Below, piece after piece: positions 6,995-16,187 of a stretch of DNA of 64,000 bases. Position 1 is the first letter of the stretch; each line of letters starts with the position of its first letter. Source of the stretch: JANTGF01 sp963750735 (GTDB lineage Bacteria > Bacteroidota > Bacteroidia > Bacteroidales > VadinHA17); the NCBI GenBank assembly GCA_963750735.1, contig CAVVRY010000008.1, positions 124,001 through 188,000 of the forward strand, in the 5' to 3' direction. The notes beneath the pieces were generated by a model that worked only from the letters and a program-made list of their open reading frames with translations, was not told the origin of the DNA and searched no databases. The translations under genes were made by a program, and so were the position numbers.

Positions 6995-9900
6995 ATGCTA
7001 ACAAGTAAAAATAGGCTGCATTATAATCATCCAAACCTTATCCAGTTGGATGAAAAGCTTGAAAATGGAGAAAATAGAATATTCTTAAAAGGATTAGCAG
7101 GTTCTTCTGCAGCTGTATTCTGCGCAGAATATTTTAATCATTCTAAAAAACCACAGTTAGTTATACTCAATGATAAGGAATCTGCAGCTTATTTCTTAAA
7201 TGACCTTAAAAAATTCCTGAAAGAAGATCAGGTATATTTTTTTCCGTCTTCATATAAAAGATCTGTTCAATACCAGCAGCCCGATACTTCAAATATTGTA
7301 TTGCGAACTGAAGTTCTCAATCTTCTAATAAGCAGTTCTCGCAAAATAATAATTGTTACCTACCCTGAAGCCTTAATTGAAAAAGTAGTATCACGCAAGG
7401 AGCTTAAAAGTAACACATTGCAGCTTAATGCCGGAGAGAAAGTCTCGATGAGTTTCATTGAAGAGGTATTGGTAGAGTATAATTTCCAGAGAGCTGATTT
7501 TGTGTATGAACCAGGTCAGTATTCCCTTCGTGGAAGTATTTTAGATGTTTTTTCATTTTCAAATGATCATCCGTTCAGAATCGACTTTTTTGGAAATGAG
7601 GTTGAGTCTATTCGGACATTTGATGTTGAAAACCAGCTTTCACTCGACTCCTGTAAAAGCATCTCTATCCTACCCAACTTAAAAGACATCTCTGATTCAA
7701 ACAATACAAATACTATTTTTAAGCTACTGAACAATAATTTCCTGGTATGGAGCTATGATTTATCTTTTTCAATTAGCAGGATTAATGAACTTTATAACAA
7801 TACTCATTTTGGTTCAGAGGAAAACGATTCTGGGTTTAACTTACCAAAAGAGGATAAAGGCAATTGGCTGGGAACCGGTAACCTAATTCAAAAGGATATT
7901 CTTGAATTCAGTTTGCTGGAATTTGGTAAAACTGTTTTATTTCCCGATTTTAAAACTTTATCATTCAATACTGCTCCCCAGCCCGTTTTTAATAAGAATT
8001 TCGAAATGCTTGCCTCTAATCTAAGGGAAAACCTGGATTTAGGATATACAAATTATATTTTGTCTGAAAACAAAAAACAGTTTGAACGATTAAAAACTAT
8101 TTTTTCAGACATTATGCAGGAGGTTGATTTCATTCCAGTTAATACAACTCTTCACGAAGGATTTATTGATCATGATTTAAAAATTTGCTGGTATACCGAT
8201 CACCAGATATTTGAACGATATCATAAGTTTCAACTTAGAGGCAATTTTTCTAAAAGAGACTCAATTACCCTGAATGAGCTAACCGGATTGCATCCTGGGG
8301 ATTATGTTGTACATATTGACTATGGGGTGGGAAGATTTGGCGGGTTGGAGAAAATAGAGGTAAACGGCAAAATGCAGGAAACTATTAAGCTGGTTTATAA
8401 AGACAATGATACCGTTTACATTAGTATTCATGCCTTACACAGAATCTCAAAATACAAAGGGAAAGATTCTGAGCCTCCGAAAATTCATAAGCTGGGATCA
8501 GCTGCCTGGAAAAATTTAAAGCTAAAGGCCAAGAATAAAGTTAAAGACATTGCACGTGAGCTAATAAAATTATATGCTAAAAGAACAACAAAAAAGGGAT
8601 TTGCCTATTCAGCCGATTCTTATTTGCAGACAGAGTTGGAAGCTTCGTTTATTTATGAAGATACTCCTGATCAATTAAATGCTACTAAGGCGGTAAAAGA
8701 AAGCATGGAAGCATCCTTCCCTATGGATCGATTGGTGTGTGGTGATGTTGGATTTGGAAAAACAGAGGTAGCTATCCGAGCTGCTTTTAAAGCTGTAGCT
8801 GATAGTAAGCAGGTTGCCATCCTGGTTCCAACTACGGTTTTGGCTTTTCAGCATTTCAATACTTTTAAATCAAGGCTCAAAGATTTTCCATGTAACATTG
8901 ATTATATAAGTCGATTTAGAAGTCCTTCAGAACAAAAACTAACATTAAAATCTGTGGTTGAAGGAAAAACTGATATAATTATTGGGACTCATCGGCTTAC
9001 CAGCAAAGATGTAAACTTTAAAAACCTTGGTTTATTGATAGTTGATGAAGAACAAAAATTTGGTGTGGCTATTAAAGAAAAAATAAGGCATCTTAAGGTA
9101 AATGTGGATACCTTAACCTTAACCGCAACTCCAATTCCAAGAACCTTGCAATTTTCACTAATGGGAGCCCGAGATCTTTCTATTATTAAAACTCCACCTC
9201 CAAATAGACATCCAATAATTACAGAGTTACACAAATTCAATGAACAAATAATTAAAGAGGGTATTGAGTATGAAGTTAGCAGGGGAGGACAAGTTTTTTT
9301 CATTCATAATAAAATCGAAAACATTGAAGAGGTAAAGAAAATTATTGATAAATCAGTTCCAAAAATAAAATCTGTTGTGGCACATGGACGAATGGAGGGA
9401 AAAAAACTGGAAGGTATAATATTGGATTTTATAAATGGATTTTTTGATGTTTTAATTTCCACAACAATAATTGAATCAGGTATAGATATTCCAAATGCCA
9501 ATACTATTTTTATAAATAACGCTCAAAATTTCGGACTGAGCGATCTACACCAGCTTAGAGGTAGGGTTGGAAGGTCTAATAAAAAGGCCTTTTGCTTTTT
9601 ACTTGCTCCTCCAATAGATTTAGTCCCTTCTGAAGCTCGCCGTAGGCTTAAGGCCATAGTGGAATTTTCTGATTTGGGAAGTGGCTTGAATATTGCCATG
9701 CAAGATCTGGATATTCGAGGAGCCGGTAACCTTTTAGGATCAGAGCAAAGTGGATTTATTACCGAAATTGGTTATGAAACCTACCAGAAAATACTTGAGG
9801 AGGCAGTACTGGAGTTGAAAGAATCTGAATTTAAAGAACATTTTTCAGAACCAGACTCAGTTGAAAGTGCCAGTATAGCTGAAGGCAGCTTTGTAAAAGA

Positions 9901-10342
9901 TGTATATATCGACACAGATCTGGAGCTGCTATTCCCAGATGAATATATAGATAGTATTTCTGAGAGAATTAGACTTTATCGAAACCTGGACAACCTGAAT
10001 ACCGAAGAAGAATTAGAACAATTCAGAAAAAACCTTGAGGATCGGTTTGGTGAAATACCGGAACCAACAAAAGAATTAATGAATGTTGTCCGATTGAGAA
10101 GCTATGCCAAAAAACTTGGATTTGAAAAAATTATTTTAAAACGAGACCAGTTGATTTTATTTTTTGTTTCAAACCAGGAATCCCCATATTTTAAATCACC
10201 AACATTTGCTAATATTCTGAATTCCATTCAAAAAGACTCCAGGAAATTTCAGATGAAAGAAAAAAATGGAAAACTTATTCTAAAGGTTGAGGGTATAAAT
10301 AATTTAACTGATGTACTTGATATATTCATTAATTTAAGTTGA
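6995..10342 (+). CDS. mfd: transcription-repair coupling factor Mfd
   Basis: A DNA translocase that pushes stalled RNA polymerase off template lesions and recruits UvrA. Domains in order: UvrB-like N-terminal modules, the CarD-like RNA polymerase interaction domain (LHPGDYVVHIDYGVGRFGG, about residues 430-450), helicase Walker A GDVGFGKTE, Walker B DEEQKFG, the SF2 motif TATPIPRTLQ, the translocation segment around QLRGRVGRS, and a C-terminal UvrA-masking domain (D7). I chose ATG 6995 (1115 aa); a TTG at 6962 in the same frame would add 11 residues. Both lie downstream of the promoter box at 6935. It is followed by coaX after 78 bp. Confidence 0.97.
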   Translation: MLTSKNRLHYNHPNLIQLDEKLENGENRIFLKGLAGSSAAVFCAEYFNHSKKPQLVILNDKESAAYFLNDLKKFLKEDQVYFFPSSYKRSVQYQQPDTSNIVLRTEVLNLLISSSRKIIIVTYPEALIEKVVSRKELKSNTLQLNAGEKVSMSFIEEVLVEYNFQRADFVYEPGQYSLRGSILDVFSFSNDHPFRIDFFGNEVESIRTFDVENQLSLDSCKSISILPNLKDISDSNNTNTIFKLLNNNFLVWSYDLSFSISRINELYNNTHFGSEENDSGFNLPKEDKGNWLGTGNLIQKDILEFSLLEFGKTVLFPDFKTLSFNTAPQPVFNKNFEMLASNLRENLDLGYTNYILSENKKQFERLKTIFSDIMQEVDFIPVNTTLHEGFIDHDLKICWYTDHQIFERYHKFQLRGNFSKRDSITLNELTGLHPGDYVVHIDYGVGRFGGLEKIEVNGKMQETIKLVYKDNDTVYISIHALHRISKYKGKDSEPPKIHKLGSAAWKNLKLKAKNKVKDIARELIKLYAKRTTKKGFAYSADSYLQTELEASFIYEDTPDQLNATKAVKESMEASFPMDRLVCGDVGFGKTEVAIRAAFKAVADSKQVAILVPTTVLAFQHFNTFKSRLKDFPCNIDYISRFRSPSEQKLTLKSVVEGKTDIIIGTHRLTSKDVNFKNLGLLIVDEEQKFGVAIKEKIRHLKVNVDTLTLTATPIPRTLQFSLMGARDLSIIKTPPPNRHPIITELHKFNEQIIKEGIEYEVSRGGQVFFIHNKIENIEEVKKIIDKSVPKIKSVVAHGRMEGKKLEGIILDFINGFFDVLISTTIIESGIDIPNANTIFINNAQNFGLSDLHQLRGRVGRSNKKAFCFLLAPPIDLVPSEARRRLKAIVEFSDLGSGLNIAMQDLDIRGAGNLLGSEQSGFITEIGYETYQKILEEAVLELKESEFKEHFSEPDSVESASIAEGSFVKDVYIDTDLELLFPDEYIDSISERIRLYRNLDNLNTEEELEQFRKNLEDRFGEIPEPTKELMNVVRLRSYAKKLGFEKIILKRDQLILFFVSNQESPYFKSPTFANILNSIQKDSRKFQMKEKNGKLILKVEGINNLTDVLDIFINLS

Positions 10343-10420
10343 TAGTTTAAGTCATTTAAAACATAACATTTTATACATTTACAAGAACTAATTGCAGCAA
10401 ACAGTTCGTAATTTACAAGA

Positions 10421-11155
10421 ATGAATCTCATTATAGATATAGGTAACAGTTTCATTAAGTTGGCAATTTTTGACAACAATGAGATTATTATAACTGATCA
10501 ATATAGACTGGATGATAAAGACTTTATTCATACTGTTTTTAAGGAGCAGCCTTTTATTGTAAAGGGAATTATATCCATTACTGGAAAGTCAAATCGAGAT
10601 ATTATTAATACTCTTTCAAAAAAATTAAAACTTTTTATAATTCTTGATGAATATACTCCTTTGCCGATTGAAAATTTATATAGCACAAAAGATACTTTAG
10701 GCAAAGACAGACTGGCAGCGGCTGTGGCTGCAAATTATATCTATCCGGAAAGAAATATTTTGGTCATTGATGCTGGAACAGCCCTAACTTATGAAGTAAT
10801 TAATAAAAAGGCCCAATATTTGGGTGGTGGCATTTCCCCTGGATTAGCTATGAGATTTAAAGCCTTAAATGCTTTCACGGATAAATTGCCGTTGCTTTAT
10901 CCTGCAGAGAAATTCACTTTCCCTGCATCTACTACAACTGAGGCCATTCAAGGTGGAGTTCAAAATGGAATAATTAAAGAGATTGAAAGCATTATAAATG
11001 ATTGTAAAAAGCAATATTCTGATTTAAAAGTTGTTTTTACTGGTGGAGATGCTGTTTTTTTTGATAAAAAATTAAAAAATAGCATCTTTGTGGACTCAAA
11101 TCTTGTTCTCAAAGGACTAAATCGAATATTGGAATTTAATGCTGAAAATTTTTAG
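10421..11155 (+). CDS. coaX: type III pantothenate kinase
   Basis: First step of coenzyme A synthesis, phosphorylation of pantothenate, in the ASKHA fold. Seen: the N-terminal phosphate-binding DIGNSFIKLA, DTLGKDRLAAAVAA in the middle, DAGTALTYE, GGGISPGLAMR, and VFTGGDA near the end. Length 244 aa is typical. TACATTTA at 10374-10381 is a one-mismatch -7 box. The stop codon overlaps the start of the next gene by 17 bp, so it heads the following envelope operon, an arrangement I recall from other Bacteroidota. Confidence 0.94.
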   Translation: MNLIIDIGNSFIKLAIFDNNEIIITDQYRLDDKDFIHTVFKEQPFIVKGIISITGKSNRDIINTLSKKLKLFIILDEYTPLPIENLYSTKDTLGKDRLAAAVAANYIYPERNILVIDAGTALTYEVINKKAQYLGGGISPGLAMRFKALNAFTDKLPLLYPAEKFTFPASTTTEAIQGGVQNGIIKEIESIINDCKKQYSDLKVVFTGGDAVFFDKKLKNSIFVDSNLVLKGLNRILEFNAENF

Positions 11156-12425
11156 AAGGTTTATCTTGCTCTCTCTTATTGGCCTAAATACATTTCTGGG
11201 TGTTGGGCAATCATTTAATTCTCCATATTCAAGTTTTGGTTTAGGAGACTTAACTTTTAAAGGGTTTGGGCGCAACAGGGCTATGGGAGGAATTTCAATA
11301 GCAATGAAGAACGGACGATATATAGATTACTTAAATCCTGCCTCGTACGCTGCCAGAGACAGCTTATCATTATTATTTGAATTTGGAGGCGTTGGGCAGA
11401 TATCACATGTCTCTACCGGCGATGGCTCGAATGTTCCATGGGATATTAATTTCAGCCACATGGCTTTTAGTTTTCCTATAACAAGAAAGCTTTCATTTGG
11501 AGCTGGAATAGTTCCATATACCTTATCGAATTATAATTTCCTTTATGAGGTAAATTACGGAGATGAATTATACAATCCTGAGGTGGGAAGACTTGAATAC
11601 CTATTTAAGGGCGAAGGAGGCTTGAACGAAGTTTTTTTTGGCGGTGCTTATGAAATTACAAAGAATTTTTCCTTTGGGATAAATGGAAGATATATTTTTG
11701 GGAATATTACAAAAATTCAATCTGTAACATTAGTTGAGAACCCTGATGCATACCATACAAAAATTGAAGAACAGGATATTTTTGGAGGTTTAAATATTTC
11801 CTTTGGATTGCAATATGAAGGTCATTTTGGAAAAGACTGGGAGGTAGTTGCAGGAGGTTTTTACACTCCGAAAAGTAAAATTAATAAAAAAACAGAACTT
11901 CTTGCCACGAATAATTTATTTCTGGAGAATGGCACTTCAATTGATACCCTTAAATTTGATATAACAGATAAAAACAAGCAAGAATTTCCAGGTTCTTATG
12001 GAGTAGGGGTTGTTTTTAACAAGGCAGATCAAATTATTTTTGGTATCGATTACAAAAAAACCTTATGGGCAAATTCAAATATAATGAATTTAGAGTCTAT
12101 AAAAAATAGCCAATCTATTTTAATGGGTGTAGAATTTACACCTAGCCCAAGAGAATTGCGGTCCTATTTAAAACGCATTCATTATAGAGCTGGTGGTTAC
12201 TATACGAATTCCTATCTGGAAGTGCAGGGAAACCAATTAACAGACTTTGGCATAACTTTTGGGGTAGGTCTACCAATAGGACGTTCAAGGTCATCATTTA
12301 ATTTTGCATTTGACTTAGGAAGAAGAGGATCAAAACAAAATAATGGTATACTTGAAAAACATGGGGCGATAACTTTTAGCCTTTTAGTGTATGATATTTG
12401 GTTTATGAAACGTAAATTTGACTAA
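11139..12425 (+). CDS. predicted outer-membrane beta-barrel protein
   Basis: An N-terminal signal peptide (FRRFILLSLIGLNTFLGVGQ) is followed by repeated alternating amphipathic strands rich in Gly, Phe, Tyr and Asn. The start of the mature protein (SPYSSFGLGDL, GFGRNRAMGGISIAM, YLNPASYAA) has the look of the FadL/PorV-like outer-membrane barrel group often called outer membrane protein transport protein. It ends in a strand with aromatic residues (SLLVYDIWFMKRKFD). 428 aa. It overlaps coaX by 17 bp and lies 17 bp before the TPR gene, so translation is probably coupled. The cargo or role is unknown. Confidence 0.75.
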   Translation: MLKIFRRFILLSLIGLNTFLGVGQSFNSPYSSFGLGDLTFKGFGRNRAMGGISIAMKNGRYIDYLNPASYAARDSLSLLFEFGGVGQISHVSTGDGSNVPWDINFSHMAFSFPITRKLSFGAGIVPYTLSNYNFLYEVNYGDELYNPEVGRLEYLFKGEGGLNEVFFGGAYEITKNFSFGINGRYIFGNITKIQSVTLVENPDAYHTKIEEQDIFGGLNISFGLQYEGHFGKDWEVVAGGFYTPKSKINKKTELLATNNLFLENGTSIDTLKFDITDKNKQEFPGSYGVGVVFNKADQIIFGIDYKKTLWANSNIMNLESIKNSQSILMGVEFTPSPRELRSYLKRIHYRAGGYYTNSYLEVQGNQLTDFGITFGVGLPIGRSRSSFNFAFDLGRRGSKQNNGILEKHGAITFSLLVYDIWFMKRKFD

Positions 12426-12442
12426 TTAAAAACCTAATAAAA

Positions 12443-13792
12443 ATGAAAGCTTTAAAATTTACTCTTGCAATCGTAATGTTAACACTGATATCTACAGCTG
12501 GTTTCTCCCAGAAGGGCGTAGATGATGGTTCTCGCTATGGTCATGGAGAAGATTCTATTAAGTGTGTAAGAAATTATTCTTTATACCGGGAATATTACAA
12601 ACAAAAAAATTATGACGATGCATTGCCTTATTGGAGGATCATTATCAAGGAATGCCCCAAAATATCAAAAAGTATATATCAGCATGGAGCAAGCATGTAT
12701 AAGTTCTATATCTTTCAAGCACAGAAAAATGATGACAATGAATTAAAAAATGCCCTTGTCGATACCTTAATGCAAGTATATGATCAAAGAATAAAGTATT
12801 ATCCAAAAGATAACGCAACAGTTTTGGGTTACAAAGCCAATGACATATTAAGATTTAAAAAGAATGATATGGTTTGTGTGAAAAAGGCCTATGATTTTAG
12901 TGGCCAGTCAATTGATGTTTCAAAAACCAAGGCTGCAAAATCTGTTATTCAAACCTACATGACTACAACTTTTACATTGTTTGACAATAAAGAAATTGGT
13001 GAAGAAGATGTAGTTCAAAATTATGCCAAAATAATGGAAATAATGGATGCCCAAATTGAAAAAGATCCCGATGATGAGGAATTGGTTGTCCTCCAGGAAT
13101 CCATCCAATCGTATTTCGCAAATAGTGGTGCTGCATCATGTGAATCATTAATCAAATTATTTACTCCTCAATTTGAAGCTGCATCAGATGATATTGATGT
13201 ATTGAAAAAAATCTCTTATTGGTTAAATAGTACCGGATGTACTGAATCAGATTTATACCTTAAGGCAACCATGGCCTTGAATGAAGTTGAACCTACTGCA
13301 AACCTTGCTTATCATATTGCAAAGCTTTATAATAGTAGAGGCCAGTATAGTGACGCCATAAAATATTATGAGCAGGCAATTGAAGGTGAAACAGATTTAG
13401 TTGCTAAATCAAAGTATCTGGTTGAATTAGGTTATATTATTCATAGTGTTAAAAATGATTTATCACTTGCAAAAAAATATGCTCTGGAAGCGATGAATGC
13501 TGATCCTACATCAGGACAACCTAATCTCTTATTAGGAAATGTTTACGCCTCTGTTAAGAATTTTGGAGAAGATGATTTGGCTCACTTATCAGTTTACTGG
13601 GTTGCCGTTGACCAATATAAACTTGCGGTTAAAAGGAATTCTGATCTTGCAGAGGTTGCAAACGGAAAAATTAATACCTACTCACAATATTTTCCTGATA
13701 CAGAGATGGTTTTCTTCTATGGATTTAAAGTGGGGGATACCTATAAGCTTGAAGGTTGGATAAATGAAAGTACAAAAGTCAGAACAAGATAA
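12443..13792 (+). CDS. secreted tetratricopeptide-repeat protein
   Basis: A signal peptide (KALKFTLAIVMLTLISTAGFSQ) is followed by a roughly 425-residue helical protein. TPR-like helices are clearest in two places: YYKQKNYDDALPYWRIIIKECP near residues 50-72 and YNSRGQYSDAIKYYEQAIE near residues 295-315, each with the A-x-x-Y pattern of the second TPR helix. TPRs act as protein-protein scaffolds, here in the periplasm. It sits between the outer-membrane protein and lptC, and its last 29 bases overlap the earliest possible lptC start. Function is not known, but the cluster suggests an envelope assembly role. Confidence 0.82.
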   Translation: MKALKFTLAIVMLTLISTAGFSQKGVDDGSRYGHGEDSIKCVRNYSLYREYYKQKNYDDALPYWRIIIKECPKISKSIYQHGASMYKFYIFQAQKNDDNELKNALVDTLMQVYDQRIKYYPKDNATVLGYKANDILRFKKNDMVCVKKAYDFSGQSIDVSKTKAAKSVIQTYMTTTFTLFDNKEIGEEDVVQNYAKIMEIMDAQIEKDPDDEELVVLQESIQSYFANSGAASCESLIKLFTPQFEAASDDIDVLKKISYWLNSTGCTESDLYLKATMALNEVEPTANLAYHIAKLYNSRGQYSDAIKYYEQAIEGETDLVAKSKYLVELGYIIHSVKNDLSLAKKYALEAMNADPTSGQPNLLLGNVYASVKNFGEDDLAHLSVYWVAVDQYKLAVKRNSDLAEVANGKINTYSQYFPDTEMVFFYGFKVGDTYKLEGWINESTKVRTR

Positions 13793-14382
13793 GACTAAAA
13801 TAAGCAACAAAGCTACATACTTATCAAGAACATTTTTAAAAAACATCATGATCTTATTTATTGGGGTCATGATGTTTTTTTCATGTAGAGAAAAATGATA
13901 TCGAGGTTGTAAATTCTTTCAGTAAGTCTGACACCTTACCTACTCAATCGGTTATAAACCTTGAAACTGTGTATACAGATTCCGGAAAAGTGAAATTAAT
14001 TGTGGTTGCTCCACTTGTTGAACGTTTTTCAGCAGATGAGAAGAACAAAACATATTTCCCGGAGGGTATGGAAGTAAACTTTTACGATGATGAAGGAAAT
14101 ATTAACTCCTGGCTCAGCGCTAAATATGCCATATACCATGAAGATAATCGATTATGGGAGGCATCTGATAGTGTTGTGGCCGTAAATGAGGAAGGAGAGG
14201 TTTTAAATACTGAACTTCTTTTTTGGGATGAAGAAAAACAAATAATTTATTCCCCGAAATTTGTAAAAATTACTACCGCAAAAGAAGTTATTTTTGGCAC
14301 CGGCTTTGAAGCAGATCAGTCTTTCAATTTTTGGACCATTACTAAGGTGAAGGGTACTTTATATAATGACAGAGGTCAATAG
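13764..14382 (+). pseudogene. lptC: lptC gene (LPS export periplasmic protein) with a +1 frameshift
   Basis: LptC hands lipopolysaccharide from the LptBFG transporter to the LptA bridge. The signal and lipobox FIGVMMFFSC are in the frame that opens at ATG 13764 (inside the TPR gene) or ATG 13848, and end in UGA at 13896-13898 after Cys-Arg-Glu-Lys. From there the +1 frame continues (DIEVVNSFSKSDTLPTQ...) to 14382, carrying the LptC body: VYTDSGKVKLIVVAPLVERF, FPEGMEVNFYDDEG, and the bridge-domain strands AKYAIYHEDNRLWEASDSVVAVN. Removing one A from the run of five at 13891-13895 restores the frame, so an insertion in sequence or assembly is the simplest cause. LPS export is normally essential, which argues against a true loss. 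Confidence 0.75.
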
Positions 14383-14400
14383 CAATCCTTAAAGTTTAAG

Positions 14401-14408
14401 TATCTTTA
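14401..14408 (+). promoter_or_regulatory. -7-like box TATCTTTA
   Basis: One mismatch to TAnnTTTG, 24 bp before the TTG start of the small membrane protein. The distance would leave a short leader, which supports that start. Weak on its own. Confidence 0.35.
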
Positions 14409-14431
14409 AGAAATCAAATTCATTTATAATC

Positions 14432-14665
14432 TTGAAACCCACAGAAAAAACAAACAATAGTCCGTCTCGTTTTCAAAAATTAATGGAGCAGGTTTGGTTG
14501 GTAATTTCCATTGCCGCACTTGCTATATGGATTTATTCAGTAATAATGGATGGATTTAAGGATAATTTTATGCTTTTAGTTATTTCTGGAATTTCATTTC
14601 TTATGTTTCTGTTTCGTAAATACCTGAGAAAAAATCCAAGGAGATATGAAAATTCAAATAAGTAA
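14432..14665 (+). CDS. small membrane protein, 77 aa, unknown function
   Basis: After a hydrophilic N-terminus there are two hydrophobic segments, about residues 22-40 (VWLVISIAALAIWIYSVIM) and 44-62 (FMLLVISGISFLMFLFRKYL), and a basic tail (RKYLRKNPRRYENSNK) that should stay in the cytoplasm. The start is a TTG; an ATG at 14483 would give only 60 residues and remove the polar N-terminus. It lies between lptC and the CNNM protein in the same direction. I do not recognise the family. Confidence 0.6.
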   Translation: MKPTEKTNNSPSRFQKLMEQVWLVISIAALAIWIYSVIMDGFKDNFMLLVISGISFLMFLFRKYLRKNPRRYENSNK

Positions 14666-14713
14666 TGTGATTTTTCATGCAGCTTTCAGGAGATTCTAAT
14701 CACTCAAAATAAT

Positions 14714-14721
14714 TATATTTG
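14714..14721 (+). promoter_or_regulatory. -7 promoter box TATATTTG
   Basis: A perfect TAnnTTTG match 70 bp upstream of the CNNM-family gene. No convincing -33 TTG. It suggests a separate promoter inside the envelope cluster. Confidence 0.45.
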
Positions 14722-14791
14722 AATCATTCAATTTAATAGTATAACTTAACATTTCCTTGTTTATCAGGCTAAGAGCTCTATCTGTTTTCCT

Positions 14792-16054
14792 ATGAATTAT
14801 TTAATTGCCATTTTGATTACTCTACTTTTCTCTGCTTTTTTTTCAGGAATGGAGATTGCATTTGTTTCATCGAATAAATTACGCCTTGAAATCGATAAAA
14901 AGCAGGGATCATTTTCTTCCCAGGTAATATCAATATTCACTCAAAACCCTGGTCAATATATTGTTACCATGCTGATTGGAAATAATATTGCACTTGTAAT
15001 ATACAGTATTGTTATGGCAATGGTACTTGAACCTTTCATACTAATCTTTACTGAATCAGACTCTACGATTCTAATCATTCAGACTATTATTTCTACATTA
15101 ATAATATTATTTGCAGCAGAATTTCTTCCAAAAGTTATTTTCAGAATAAATTCTCATGGGTTTCTTAAAGTATTTAGTATCCCCATTTTCTTGTTTTACC
15201 TAATTTTCTATCCAATCAGTAAATTCACTATTGCACTTTCAAATATATTTCTTCGTGTATTTTTGAAGACAAAAATTTCAAAAAACCCTGAAGATAAAGT
15301 ATTTGGAAAACTAGACCTGGATTTTCTAGTCAGCCAGGATAATGACAATGTCGATTCTCAAAAGGAAGAGGATGCTGGTATAAAAATGTTTCAAAATGCC
15401 CTAGACTTTTCCAATGTAAAGCTGCGTGAATGTATGATCCCCCGGACAGAAATTGTTGCCCTGGAAGAAGGTGCCAAGATTGATGAACTAAGACAGGTAT
15501 TCATTGAAACGGGTCTTTCCAAAGTATTAATATTTAAAGAATCAATTGATAATATTGTTGGTTACCTGAACATGAAAGACCTTCTAGGTGAGGTTGATAA
15601 CATATCACCGCTTATTATGCCTTTGCCTATTGTACCTGAATCTATGCCTGCCAACAAGTTATTGAAGTTGTTTGTTGAAGAAAAGAAAAATATTGCCCTG
15701 GTTGTTGATGAGTTTGGCGGCACCTCTGGCATTGTAACAATTGAGGATATCCTGGAAGAAATTTTTGGAGAGATTGAAGATGAGCATGACATTTCTGAAC
15801 TGATTGATAAACAAATTAGTGAAAATGAATATTTATTTTCAGCGAGACTAGAAATTGATTTTATAAACGAAAAATATAAACTTGGACTTCATGAGCAAGA
15901 TAATTATGAAACGCTGGCGGGTCTTATTTTTTTTCAACATGAAAGCATCCCAAAATTAAACGAGATAATTACAATTAACCAGTTTGAATTTAAGATAATA
16001 AAAGTTAGTGAAACCCGTCTTGAACTGGTTCATTTAAAAGTTATTGAAGGCTAA
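14792..16054 (+). CDS. CNNM/CorC-family membrane protein with CBS domains
   Basis: The first roughly 180 residues form a DUF21/CNNM transmembrane domain with about four hydrophobic helices. A CBS pair follows (REMIPR-like motif RECMIPRTEIVALEE near 210, then NIVGYLNMKDLLGEV and NIALVVDEFGGTSGIVTIEDILEEIFGEIEDE), then a CorC/HlyC C-terminal domain. Such proteins are annotated as hemolysin or CorC homologues and are linked to magnesium/cobalt efflux. GldE, a gliding protein, has the same layout, but no gldD lies beside this gene, so I keep the general name. 420 aa, complete. Confidence 0.9.
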   Translation: MNYLIAILITLLFSAFFSGMEIAFVSSNKLRLEIDKKQGSFSSQVISIFTQNPGQYIVTMLIGNNIALVIYSIVMAMVLEPFILIFTESDSTILIIQTIISTLIILFAAEFLPKVIFRINSHGFLKVFSIPIFLFYLIFYPISKFTIALSNIFLRVFLKTKISKNPEDKVFGKLDLDFLVSQDNDNVDSQKEEDAGIKMFQNALDFSNVKLRECMIPRTEIVALEEGAKIDELRQVFIETGLSKVLIFKESIDNIVGYLNMKDLLGEVDNISPLIMPLPIVPESMPANKLLKLFVEEKKNIALVVDEFGGTSGIVTIEDILEEIFGEIEDEHDISELIDKQISENEYLFSARLEIDFINEKYKLGLHEQDNYETLAGLIFFQHESIPKLNEIITINQFEFKIIKVSETRLELVHLKVIEG

Positions 16055-16142
16055 TTTCTGGATATCCACCTCAATCTGCTTATTTAACTTAGATCATACC
16101 AAAAAAATAAGGAATCAATTACATTCATGCAGCATATTTTTA

Positions 16143-16150
16143 TATATTTG
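16143..16150 (+). promoter_or_regulatory. -7 promoter box TATATTTG upstream of the PpiD-like gene
   Basis: A perfect TAnnTTTG match 37 bp before the ATG at 16188, leaving a leader of about 30 nt. No -33 TTG is evident. Confidence 0.5.
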
Positions 16151-16187
16151 CAGCCTGAAAATTAAAACAGATATTAAATAAACATTC

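Noticed and set aside
14792..16054. Naming the CNNM protein GldE
   Set aside because: GldE shares this layout, but gldD is not adjacent and the CBS/CorC architecture is general.
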